Program-made: the position numbers and the translations under genes
Shown: positions 1-5,397 of the stretch, piece by piece
Layout: every line of letters begins with the position of its first letter
Numbering within the stretch: the stretch's first letter is position 1
Assembly (NCBI GenBank): GCA_035711465.1
Contig: DASTCC010000530.1
Span: 1-6,332 of the forward strand
Length of the DNA stretch: 6,332 nt
Direction of reading: 5' to 3'
Origin: DASTCC01 sp035711465
GTDB taxonomy: Bacteria > Acidobacteriota > Vicinamibacteria > Vicinamibacterales > SCN-69-37
The notes under the pieces: model-generated
Databases searched by the model: none
What the model saw: the letters and a program-made list of their open reading frames with translations, nothing else
What the model was told of the DNA's origin: nothing

Positions 1-436
1 TCGTGATCGCAATCGCGACCGGCAGCATCAGCAGCGCCCACAGCGATTCGAACGCGAGCGCCGCGCCGGCGTGCATCAGGGCGAAGCCGACGAACATCGG
101 ATTGCGCGACCACGCGTACGGACCGCTCGTGACCAGCCGGCGGGCCGGACGATCCGGCATGATGCCGGTGCCGATGCTGTTGAAGAACACGAGGCACATC
201 GTAGTCAGAAGCGCGCCGGCGACGATGGCCGCAATCCCGATCCAAAAGATCCACGGCCCGCCGGACGCGCCGATCGACGGCAGCGGCACGACGACGTCGA
301 GCACCAGCCCGGCCGCCAGCGCGAGCACGAAGATCGCCGTCGGACGGACTTCGTTGTGCGGGGCGGCGCGACGCGCGCCCGTCTTCCTTTCGGTCGGATC
401 AGTCCCGGATGGGGTCGTGTTCGCCAGTTGATGCAT
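1..436 (-). CDS. Isoprenylcysteine carboxyl methyltransferase-like (PEMT/ICMT family) membrane protein, 3' end cut off by window edge
   Basis: Read from the ATG at 436-434, this frame stays open to the left edge for 145 residues. Hydrophobic segments lie at about residues 33-52, 61-85 and 114-138. The diagnostic stretch is at residues 84-118: an FNSIGTGIMPDRPA segment followed by LVTSGPYAWSRNPMFVGF, matching the conserved GPY-x-x-x-RNPM core of the ICMT/phospholipid methyltransferase superfamily (COG2020-like). Members are integral membrane proteins that use S-adenosylmethionine to methylate lipid-linked or small substrates. In bacteria the substrate is usually unknown, and I cannot assign one here. 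The C-terminal cofactor-binding part, usually a further 25-60 residues, lies outside the window. The start overlaps the end of the upstream response regulator by 38 nt, which suggests translational coupling. A Shine-Dalgarno-like AAGGAG (455-450) is 13 nt from the ATG, longer than ideal. The soluble, Pro/Thr/Arg-rich first 32 residues might not all be translated if a later start is used. Confidence 0.82.
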   Translation of the reverse strand, partial: MHQLANTTPSGTDPTERKTGARRAAPHNEVRPTAIFVLALAAGLVLDVVVPLPSIGASGGPWIFWIGIAAIVAGALLTTMCLVFFNSIGTGIMPDRPARRLVTSGPYAWSRNPMFVGFALMHAGAALAFESLWALLMLPVAIAIT

Positions 437-1853
437 CGCTGATGCCGCACTCCTTCATCTTGTTCAACAGCGTCTTGTAGCTCACGCCCAGCTGACGGGC
501 CGCCTTACGGCGGTTCCATCGCTGCGCGATCAACGTGCGTTCTATGGCCGTACGCTCGGCCGCCAGCGCGGCGCGCTTGGCGAGCTCGAGCAGCGACCGC
601 GCTTCCGCCTCGGGATGATTGTTCGTGGCCGCCGACGCCGCCGGGGCATGCGTGGCTGCCGCTCGCGGCTCGCTTACCGGCTCCTCGGGTCCAGCGCGCA
701 GCTCGCTGAGCACGAGCGACTCATCCTGCAGAATCACCAGCCGCTTGACGAGGTTTTCCAGCTCGCGCACGTTGCCAGGCCACGGGTACTCGACGAGCGC
801 GCGCTTCAGCTCGTCCGACAGCGGCATCGGCCGGCGGTGGTACTGCGCCGTGAACCGGGCCAGGAAGAACTCCACGAACGGCATGATCTCCTCGCGCCGC
901 TCGCGCAGCGCCGGGACGTGGATCTGGATGACCTGCAGCCGGTAATAGAGGTCGGGGCGGAACTCGCCGGTCGCGAGCAGATCGGCGATCGGCCGGTTGG
1001 TCGCGGCGATGACGCGGACGTCGATCGGCACCACCCGGTTGCTTCCGAGCCTCGTCACCGCGCGGTCCTGGAGGACGTGCAGCAGCTTGGCCTGGAGCAT
1101 CGATGGCATCTCGGCGATCTCGTCGAGCATCAGCGTGCCGCCGTCGGCGAACTCGAACTTGCCGGTGCGATGGAGATGCGCGCCGGTGAACGCGCCGCGC
1201 TCGTGGCCGAACAACTCGCTCTCGAGCAGCTCCGAGGGCAGCGCCGCGCAGTTCACCTTCACGAACGCTTTCAGCCGGCGGTTCGATCGCCGGTGAATCT
1301 CGCGAGCGACGACTTCCTTGCCCACGCCGCTCTCGCCGGTGATGAGTATCGGAACGTCGCTGTCGGCAACGCGTTCGACGAGCGACTGCACGCTCAGCAT
1401 CGCCGGAGACACCGGCGCCGCCCGCAGCGCGTTGGGCTGGAGTTCACGGTCCGCAGGTTCGACCGGCTGGGCGCGCTGTTCGAGCACGCGCCGGATGGCC
1501 GCGCCGAGCGGTCCGGTCTCGGCCAGGCTCGCGGCGCTCTTGACGATGTAATCCGCTGCGCCGGCCCTCACCGCGTTCACGATGATCGACGCCGGCTGCT
1601 GGCCGGACAACATGATCACCGCCAGCTCCGGGCACGTCTCTTTGGCGCGCTTCAGCGTGCCGACGCCGTCGAGGCCGGGCATCGCGACGTCGAGCAACAC
1701 GAGATCGGGTGCGGTCGAGGCCGAAAGATCTGTCAGGAACGCGCCTCCCGAGTCGTAGACGACGACCTCATAGCCGTGGCCCCTGAGCGCCTGCTCGAGC
1801 ACGGCGGAGTAGTCGCGGTCGTCGTCGACGACCGCTATCCGTTCAGGGGTCAT
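399..1853 (-). CDS. Sigma-54-dependent response regulator, NtrC/AtoC type (receiver - AAA+ - Fis HTH)
   Basis: A 484-residue bacterial enhancer-binding protein with all three classical modules. The receiver domain (about 4-125) has the acidic pocket D10-D12, phospho-acceptor D55, S83 and K105. The AAA+ domain has Walker A GESGVGKE (173-180), the sigma-54-contacting GAFTGA loop (220-225), Walker B with D244/E245, a sensor I region around ATN (284-286), the arginine-finger region FRPDLYYRL (298-306) and sensor II WPGNVREL (358-365). A Fis-type helix-turn-helix ends at about residue 471. All key residues are intact, so it should hydrolyse ATP and remodel sigma-54 RNA polymerase once phosphorylated. 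The linker at about 390-430 is Ala/Pro-rich and low in complexity. I chose the ATG at 1853 because it puts the receiver 5 residues from the N-terminus. An in-frame ATG at 1877 adds 8 residues, and the frame stays open to 1997. Neither ATG has a clear ribosome site. No partner kinase is in the window. The 3' end overlaps the methyltransferase-like gene. Confidence 0.95.
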   Translation of the reverse strand: MTPERIAVVDDDRDYSAVLEQALRGHGYEVVVYDSGGAFLTDLSASTAPDLVLLDVAMPGLDGVGTLKRAKETCPELAVIMLSGQQPASIIVNAVRAGAADYIVKSAASLAETGPLGAAIRRVLEQRAQPVEPADRELQPNALRAAPVSPAMLSVQSLVERVADSDVPILITGESGVGKEVVAREIHRRSNRRLKAFVKVNCAALPSELLESELFGHERGAFTGAHLHRTGKFEFADGGTLMLDEIAEMPSMLQAKLLHVLQDRAVTRLGSNRVVPIDVRVIAATNRPIADLLATGEFRPDLYYRLQVIQIHVPALRERREEIMPFVEFFLARFTAQYHRRPMPLSDELKRALVEYPWPGNVRELENLVKRLVILQDESLVLSELRAGPEEPVSEPRAAATHAPAASAATNNHPEAEARSLLELAKRAALAAERTAIERTLIAQRWNRRKAARQLGVSYKTLLNKMKECGISDASTGEHDPIRD

Positions 1854-2041
1854 GGAATGGCCCGGTTCAACAGTCATGCCAGCAAAATGGCCCAATAGGG
1901 ACTTATCGCGCGATGCCGCGCCACGGCCCCGGGCGGCGCAAAACTCCAGGGGCCGCGCAGCCTGCCGGGTCAAGCGAATAACCCGATGCACTCTCACAGA
2001 GGCTGAGGCGAGCCACTGATCCCCAGGTCCTGCTCACATTG

Positions 2042-2066
2042 GCCACGCGCCGCGATCGCGCGTGGC
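2042..2066. repeat. Perfect 9-bp inverted repeat (hairpin) in divergent regulatory region
   Basis: The arms GCCACGCGC (2042-2050) and GCGCGTGGC (2058-2066) are perfect reverse complements around a 7-nt centre. The repeat lies between the divergently transcribed NtrC-type regulator and LuxR-type regulator, centred about 71 bp upstream of the LuxR-type start and about 200 bp upstream of the NtrC-type start. There is no adjacent T-tract, so it does not look like an intrinsic terminator. A regulator-binding site is possible, for example an upstream activating site for the enhancer-binding protein. High local GC makes chance inverted repeats more likely than usual. Confidence 0.4.
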
Positions 2067-2112
2067 GGCGAGAGAGGGAGAACGAGTACTGCGTTACCCC
2101 ATTGCGCCGTTT

Positions 2113-2127
2113 TACAATTCGGGAGTG
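2113..2127 (+). promoter_or_regulatory. Candidate -10 element with leaderless GTG start for the LuxR-type regulator
   Basis: TACAAT (2113-2118) differs from the TATAAT consensus at one position. It is followed by TCGGGA and then the GTG at 2125, so transcription would begin at or next to the start codon. The expected -35 position (about 2090-2095, TGCGTT) is a poor match to TTGACA, which could mean an activator is needed. No Shine-Dalgarno motif lies at normal spacing from this GTG, consistent with a leaderless message. Confidence 0.45.
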
Positions 2128-2757
2128 ATACGCGTCCTGCTCGCGGAGGACCACGCGACCGTCCGGGAAGGGCTGCGACTCTTGCTGGACGGCCAGTCGG
2201 ACATGGAGGTCGTCGGCGAGGCGTGCGATGGCATGGAGGCCATCGAACTGGCGACGCAGCTGACCCCGGACGTCATCGTCCTCGACCTGACGATGCCGAA
2301 CCGAAGCGGGTTGTCCGCGGCCAGGGATTTGCGGGCGGCGTCTCCGACGTCCGCCATCGTCGTGCTGACGCGGCACGACGAAGCGCCGTTCGTGCAGGAG
2401 CTCGTCGGCGCCGGCGCGCTCGGCTACGTCCTCAAGCAAAGCTCCTCGTCAGAACTGATGCACGCCATTCGCGCCGCGGCGCGAGGCGAGCGCTACCTCG
2501 ACTCGACGATTCCGGCGCCGCAGCGGCGCAGCGAGCTGCCGCCGCAGTCGCGCAGCACGCGCCTGACCGATCGCGAGGTTGACGTGCTGCGTCGCACCGC
2601 AGCCGGGCACAGCAACAAGGACATCGCCAACGCCCTCGACATCAGCATCAAGACGGTGGAAGTGCACAAGGCGAAAGCGATGCGCCGCCTCGGCTTGCGC
2701 GATCGGGCCGACGTCGTCCGTTTCGCGGTGATGCGCGGGTGGCTGCAGGAGCTCTAG
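2125..2757 (+). CDS. NarL/FixJ (LuxR-HTH) family response regulator
   Basis: A 210-residue two-domain response regulator of normal length for the family. The receiver domain (about 2-118) has acidic pocket E8-D9, phospho-acceptor D54 followed by the T56-M57-P58 turn, T82 and K104. After a short Pro/Ser/Arg linker (about 130-146), the C-terminal LuxR-type HTH (147-207) begins LTDREVDVL and contains the recognition segment SIKTVEVHKAKAMRRLGL. Such proteins dimerise and bind DNA when phosphorylated by a partner histidine kinase, which is not in this window. I chose the GTG at 2125 because the receiver then starts with the standard VIRVLLAEDH strand, and a -10-like TACAAT sits 6 nt upstream. The frame extends to a GTG at 2062, adding 21 residues, but that start falls inside the hairpin arm and lies upstream of the apparent promoter. 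The gene is divergent from the NtrC-type regulator. The kinase-less PAS-receiver gene begins 109 bp downstream with no visible terminator between, so co-transcription is possible. Confidence 0.95.
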   Translation: MIRVLLAEDHATVREGLRLLLDGQSDMEVVGEACDGMEAIELATQLTPDVIVLDLTMPNRSGLSAARDLRAASPTSAIVVLTRHDEAPFVQELVGAGALGYVLKQSSSSELMHAIRAAARGERYLDSTIPAPQRRSELPPQSRSTRLTDREVDVLRRTAAGHSNKDIANALDISIKTVEVHKAKAMRRLGLRDRADVVRFAVMRGWLQEL

Positions 2758-2866
2758 CGCTCGATAGCCGTTCTAATCTAAGGGCTCTGCCCAATATCTG
2801 TCGGTACGGTACGCATGGCATGCTCCGGATCGACCGACGCGGCGGATCCTGTGCGGTCCTGGCTTC

Positions 2867-3649
2867 ATGCAGGAACAACTACCCGACGCGCCCGTTCGCG
2901 CGTTCGCCGACAACGTTCCGGTGCTGTTGTGGGTCAACGGCCCGGACGGCTGCGAGTTCGTCAACCGCGCCTGTCTCGAGTTCCTCGGCGTTGACGATCA
3001 GGCCGACGTGCGCGGTTACGACTGGACGCGGCACGTCCATCCCGACGATCGCGATCGCTATCTGCAAACGCACCGCGCCAGCGTCGCCGCGCGCGCGCCG
3101 TTCTCCGCGGAGTTCCGGTTGCGCCGTCACGACGACCAGTACGTCTGGATGCGGTCGACCGCTCAAGTGATCCGCGACGAGGCGGGTGAGTTCGCCGGCT
3201 ATGCGGGCTGCATCGTCGACCTTCGCGAGGCGCCGCCGCGCACGGCGCCGCTGCCGCCGCAGCGGATTCTGGTCGTCGACGACAATCACGCGAGCGCCGA
3301 GACGCTGGCGATGCTGCTCGAATTCGACGGCCACGAGACCCGCGTGGCGCACGACGGCCTCGAAGCGATTGCCGCGGCCGAAGAGTTCCGGCCGTCGGTC
3401 GCCCTCGTCGACCTGACGTTGCCGAAGCTCGGCGGCCTCGACGTCTGCCGCCGTATTCGCCAGCAGCCCTGGGCGCGCGGCATCACGATGGTGACGATCA
3501 CCGGCTGGTCGAGGCCCGACGACGCGCACGAGATCGAGAGGGCCGGCTTCGACGGCCATCTCGTCAAGCCGATCGATCCGGATGCGCTCGTGCGCCTGCT
3601 CTCCCGCCTGGTGGCCCGGCAGGCGCCACCCCTCGACTCGGGTCGATAA
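2867..3649 (+). CDS. PAS domain - receiver domain protein without kinase or output domain
   Basis: A 260-residue protein of two signalling modules. Residues about 10-121 form a PAS fold of the PAS_3 type: LLWVNGPDGCEFVNRACLEFLGV, then the HVHPDDR motif (56-62) and the FSAEFRLRRHDDQYVWM...GYAGCIVDL strands. After a roughly 10-residue proline-rich linker, residues 132-249 are a complete receiver with D138/D139, phospho-acceptor D182, T212 and K234-P235. This receiver has the LPKLGGLDVCRRIR and ITGWSRPDDAHEIERAGFDGHLVKP style usually found at the C-terminus of hybrid histidine kinases. The HisKA and HATPase parts that normally lie between PAS and receiver are absent, and there is no DNA-binding or enzymatic output. 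It may act as a phosphate sink, a phosphorelay intermediate or a protein-interaction switch. The ATG at 2867 is preferred; upstream the frame is open only to a TAA at 2774 and offers no ATG, GTG or TTG. No clear ribosome site is visible. Likely cytoplasmic: no signal peptide or membrane segment. Confidence 0.9.
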   Translation: MQEQLPDAPVRAFADNVPVLLWVNGPDGCEFVNRACLEFLGVDDQADVRGYDWTRHVHPDDRDRYLQTHRASVAARAPFSAEFRLRRHDDQYVWMRSTAQVIRDEAGEFAGYAGCIVDLREAPPRTAPLPPQRILVVDDNHASAETLAMLLEFDGHETRVAHDGLEAIAAAEEFRPSVALVDLTLPKLGGLDVCRRIRQQPWARGITMVTITGWSRPDDAHEIERAGFDGHLVKPIDPDALVRLLSRLVARQAPPLDSGR

Positions 3650-3685
3650 TCGAGCCCATTCAGCTGGAGGGACGTACCGGAGTTG

Positions 3686-3699
3686 GGCACGGCCGTGCC
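3686..3699. repeat. 14-bp perfect palindrome in the gap between PAS-receiver and DUF2071 genes
   Basis: GGCACGGCCGTGCC is self-complementary and sits 37 bp after the stop of the PAS-receiver gene. It is the only notable structure in the 171-bp gap at 3650-3820, which otherwise shows no convincing reading frame, promoter or T-tract. It could contribute to transcript-end stability or be a binding site. In DNA this GC-rich it may also be chance. Confidence 0.25.
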
Positions 3700-3820
3700 G
3701 CCCACAGCCCGGACGCCGCGCGCCGCGCGGGCGATCGGGGTCGGCACGAGTGTTGCTGCACGGCCTGCAGTGATGGGCAAGCGCGTCAACCCGGACAATT
3801 CGCGTCGAGCGTAGCCGGCC

Positions 3821-4579
3821 GTGTTGAGCACCCGTACGGACGGGCCGTTCGACTACGCCAGTCTCGCGCACGTCGCGCATCGACCGTGGCCGAAGCCGTC
3901 ACGGCCCTGGGTGATGACGCAGACGTGGACGGATCTGCTGTTCGCGCACTGGCCCACGTCGCCCGATCAAGTCGCGCCGCACATTCCTGACGGTCTCGAT
4001 CTCGATCTGTTTGCGGGGACGGCGTGGGTCGGCGTAGTGCCGTTCCGGATGTCGAACGTATCGGCGCGCGGCGTGCCGAATCTGCCGGGACTCTCGGCGT
4101 TTCCCGAGCTCAACGTCCGGACCTACGTCACCCGCGCCGGGAAGCCCGGGGTTTTTTTCTTCAGCCTGGACGCGTACAACCGCGCTGCGGTGCACACCGC
4201 CCGGATGCTGTTCAACCTGCCGTACCACTTCGCCCGGATGGACGTGGCGCGCCGGCGTCGGATGATCCATTACTCGAGCACGCGTGACAACGGCGAGGCG
4301 GAGTTCGAGGCGGTCTACTGGCCGGTGGGCGACACGTTTACGGCCGCCCCGGGATCGCTCGATGCGTTTCTGACCGAGCGCTATTGTCTGTACACGCCGT
4401 CGCGGTCCGGCCAGATCCGCCGCCTCGACATTCACCATCGGCCATGGGCGCTGCAGTCGGCCTCGGCCAGGATTCTGAAGAACTCGATGACGCAGCATCT
4501 CTTCGCCGACATGCCGCCGCTGGTGCTCCACTTCTCGGAGCGGCAGGACGTTGTCGCCTGGCTGCCCGAACGGACCTGA
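3821..4579 (+). CDS. DUF2071 (YqjF-like) family protein
   Basis: A 252-residue protein matching the DUF2071/COG3361 family along its whole length. Recognisable blocks are RPWVMTQTWTDLLFAHWP (28-45), the IPDGLDLDLFAGTAWVGVVPFRM region (55-77), FPELNVRTYV (94-103) and PGVFFFSLDA (109-118), followed by a LPYHFARM-type segment and a C-terminal RLDIHHRPWALQSASARI stretch. The biochemical function of this family is not established; members are soluble, with no signal peptide or membrane helix here. The first possible start is the GTG at 3821, right after an in-frame TAG at 3812-3814; a TTG follows at once. An ATG at codon 32 (M32) would delete the conserved RPWV lead-in and is less likely. There is no clear ribosome site. 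The gene stands alone on the plus strand after a 171-bp gap and meets the small membrane-protein gene tail to tail. A T7 run inside it (4152-4158) is conspicuous in this GC-rich background. Confidence 0.9.
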   Translation: MLSTRTDGPFDYASLAHVAHRPWPKPSRPWVMTQTWTDLLFAHWPTSPDQVAPHIPDGLDLDLFAGTAWVGVVPFRMSNVSARGVPNLPGLSAFPELNVRTYVTRAGKPGVFFFSLDAYNRAAVHTARMLFNLPYHFARMDVARRRRMIHYSSTRDNGEAEFEAVYWPVGDTFTAAPGSLDAFLTERYCLYTPSRSGQIRRLDIHHRPWALQSASARILKNSMTQHLFADMPPLVLHFSERQDVVAWLPERT

Positions 4580-4581
4580 CG

Positions 4582-4890
4582 CTATTCCTCCGACGGCGGC
4601 GCCGGCGAACGTCCGTGCACGCCGACCGCGGCGCAGAGCAGGCTCATCGCGCTGACCGCGAAGAGCACCGCCGCCATGCGCGGCCCGATGCGCGTCATGA
4701 CGTCGCCGCCGATGCGGTACGACCCGAGATTCGGGTCATATCCCCGCGGCGTGGGCGTCCAGAACAGCATGATGCCCGACAGGACCAGCGTGACCAGCGC
4801 CAGGTTCAGGAAGCCGCGATCGCTGGCGGCGTGGCGGTAAGCCGCGAGCCACACGAAGAAGCACGCCGCCAGAACGAGCGTGAGTGTCAT
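4582..4890 (-). CDS. Small hypothetical three-helix membrane protein
   Basis: A 102-residue protein I do not recognise. Three hydrophobic segments lie at about residues 3-18, 27-44 and 71-91, separated by short polar loops with several Arg residues; the C-terminal tail (GRSPAPPSEE) is hydrophilic. No catalytic motif is visible. Third codon positions are almost all G or C, as in the neighbouring genes, supporting real coding. The ATG at 4890 has a purine-rich GAGAGGGG (4904-4897) 6 nt upstream, one of the better ribosome-site candidates in this window. It is convergent with the DUF2071 gene, with 2 bp between the two stop codons, and divergent from padR. A TTGACT on this strand (4973-4968) could be part of its promoter. 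There is no evidence that it belongs functionally to either neighbour. Confidence 0.72.
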   Translation of the reverse strand: MTLTLVLAACFFVWLAAYRHAASDRGFLNLALVTLVLSGIMLFWTPTPRGYDPNLGSYRIGGDVMTRIGPRMAAVLFAVSAMSLLCAAVGVHGRSPAPPSEE

Positions 4891-4943
4891 GGCGAACCCC
4901 TCTCACGCTCAGCGTGCGCCCATCGACCGTGGATGGCAATGAA

Positions 4944-4973
4944 AAAAAAGCCAGCCCCTTCACCGGCAGTCAA
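4944..4973 (-). promoter_or_regulatory. Weak candidate promoter for the small membrane-protein gene
   Basis: On the minus strand a TTGACT -35-like hexamer (4973-4968) is followed, after 18 nt, by the start of a T8 run (TTTTTT at 4949-4944) in the -10 position. The -35 is good but the -10 matches TATAAT at only three positions. It would give an untranslated leader of about 45-50 nt carrying the GAGAGGGG ribosome site. This is the only AT-rich element on the upstream side of the gene. Confidence 0.25.
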
Positions 4974-5008
4974 CCCGCCGGGCGTTCGGCTCGTCTAACC
5001 CAGGCGAA

Positions 5009-5037
5009 TTGACTTATCTGTAATCTACAGATAACTT
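5009..5037 (+). promoter_or_regulatory. padR promoter: -35 TTGACT, 17-bp spacer, -10 TAACTT
   Basis: TTGACT (5009-5014) matches the -35 consensus at five of six positions. TAACTT (5032-5037) keeps the key TA...T of the -10 element, and the spacer is the ideal 17 bp. The start ATG at 5044 follows the -10 by 6 nt (CGCGAC), so the transcript would begin at or beside the ATG, and there is no room for a Shine-Dalgarno site. The inverted repeat at 5014-5034 fills the spacer and overlaps both ends, as expected for a repressible promoter. Confidence 0.6.
5014..5034. promoter_or_regulatory. Perfect inverted repeat, probable PadR operator
   Basis: The arms TTATCTGTA (5014-5022) and TACAGATAA (5026-5034) are perfect reverse complements around the centre ATC. 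The repeat is AT-rich in a very GC-rich region and sits exactly over the promoter spacer of padR. PadR-family dimers typically bind inverted repeats at their own promoters, so negative autoregulation of the padR-permease unit is the natural reading. That PadR itself binds here is an inference; the sequence shows only the repeat and its position. Confidence 0.68.
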
Positions 5038-5043
5038 CGCGAC

Positions 5044-5397
5044 ATGTCTGGCTCACCACGCGATTTTCTGCCGCTGCCGCCTCACGACTACCAGGTCCTC
5101 CTCGCCCTGGCCGAAGGGCCGCGGCACGCCTACGGTCTGGCGCAGGCCGGCGAGGATCTGCGCGACGGCACGGTGCGCCTCGAACTGGGATCGCTCTATC
5201 GGGTCCTGGCGCGTCTCACCGCCAGCGGTCTCATCGCCGACGACCAGCGGGAGGGCGGAGAAGGGCAGGAGGCGAAGCGGCGCTACTACCGTCTGACGCC
5301 GCTCGGCCGGCGCGTGGCTGAAGCCGAGACGGCGCGCCTGCAGGCGATCGTCCGGCTCGCCCGGCGGCGGCGCCTCGCCCCCGGCAAGAACACATGA
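5044..5397 (+). CDS. PadR family transcriptional regulator
   Basis: A 117-residue short PadR-type winged-helix regulator. The N-terminal helices (PPHDYQVLLALAEGPRHAYGL, 12-32) lead to the recognition helix region LELGSLYRVLARLTASGLI (46-64) and the wing KRRYYRLTPLGRRV (78-91), with a charged C-terminal helix (about 92-110) that in this family serves dimerisation. The loop at 67-77 is Glu/Gly-rich. PadR proteins usually repress nearby genes and release DNA on binding a ligand; the ligand here is unknown. The ATG at 5044 is well placed 6 nt after a -10 element and just after the perfect inverted repeat. The stop overlaps the permease start as ATGA (5394-5397), so the two are translationally coupled in one operon. 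This PadR-plus-large-permease pairing is very common in Acidobacteria, where PadR presumably controls permease expression. Confidence 0.94.
   Translation: MSGSPRDFLPLPPHDYQVLLALAEGPRHAYGLAQAGEDLRDGTVRLELGSLYRVLARLTASGLIADDQREGGEGQEAKRRYYRLTPLGRRVAEAETARLQAIVRLARRRRLAPGKNT

Noticed and set aside
1884..1897. TTGG...TTGC-like sequence upstream of the NtrC-type gene as a sigma-54 promoter
   Set aside because: The GG-to-GC spacing is 8 nt instead of the required 10, so it cannot act as a -24/-12 element.
615..1898. Long plus-strand open frame of 427 codons opposite the NtrC-type regulator
   Set aside because: It is an antisense shadow: its translation is rich in Arg/His/Asp repeats with no domain, while the minus strand encodes a complete enhancer-binding protein with all motifs.
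1905..1914. 10-bp palindrome ATCGCGCGAT in the divergent region
   Set aside because: Made mostly of CG dinucleotides, which form short palindromes by chance in GC-rich DNA; no second copy or promoter context.
1854..1997. N-terminal extension of the NtrC-type regulator to the first ATG at 1997
   Set aside because: The 48 extra residues are not receiver-like and the region looks intergenic; the ATG at 1853 (or 1877) fits the family.
2062..2124. Upstream extension of the LuxR-type regulator from a GTG at 2062
   Set aside because: The extra 21 residues have no family counterpart, the GTG falls within a hairpin arm, and the -10-like element with the family-typical N-terminus places the start at 2125.
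2803..2822. Adjacent short tandem pairs (GGTAC GGTAC, GCATG GCATG) before the PAS-receiver gene
   Set aside because: Only two 5-nt copies each, with no symmetry or promoter alignment; insufficient to call a regulatory site.
2879..3880. Long minus-strand frame of 333 codons opposite the PAS-receiver gene
   Set aside because: GC-rich antisense shadow with no recognisable motif; the plus-strand PAS and receiver motifs are clear and in one frame.
4941..4950. A8 run as an intrinsic terminator U-tract on the minus strand
   Set aside because: No stable GC hairpin directly precedes it on that strand, and no gene ends there; it lies upstream of both divergent genes.
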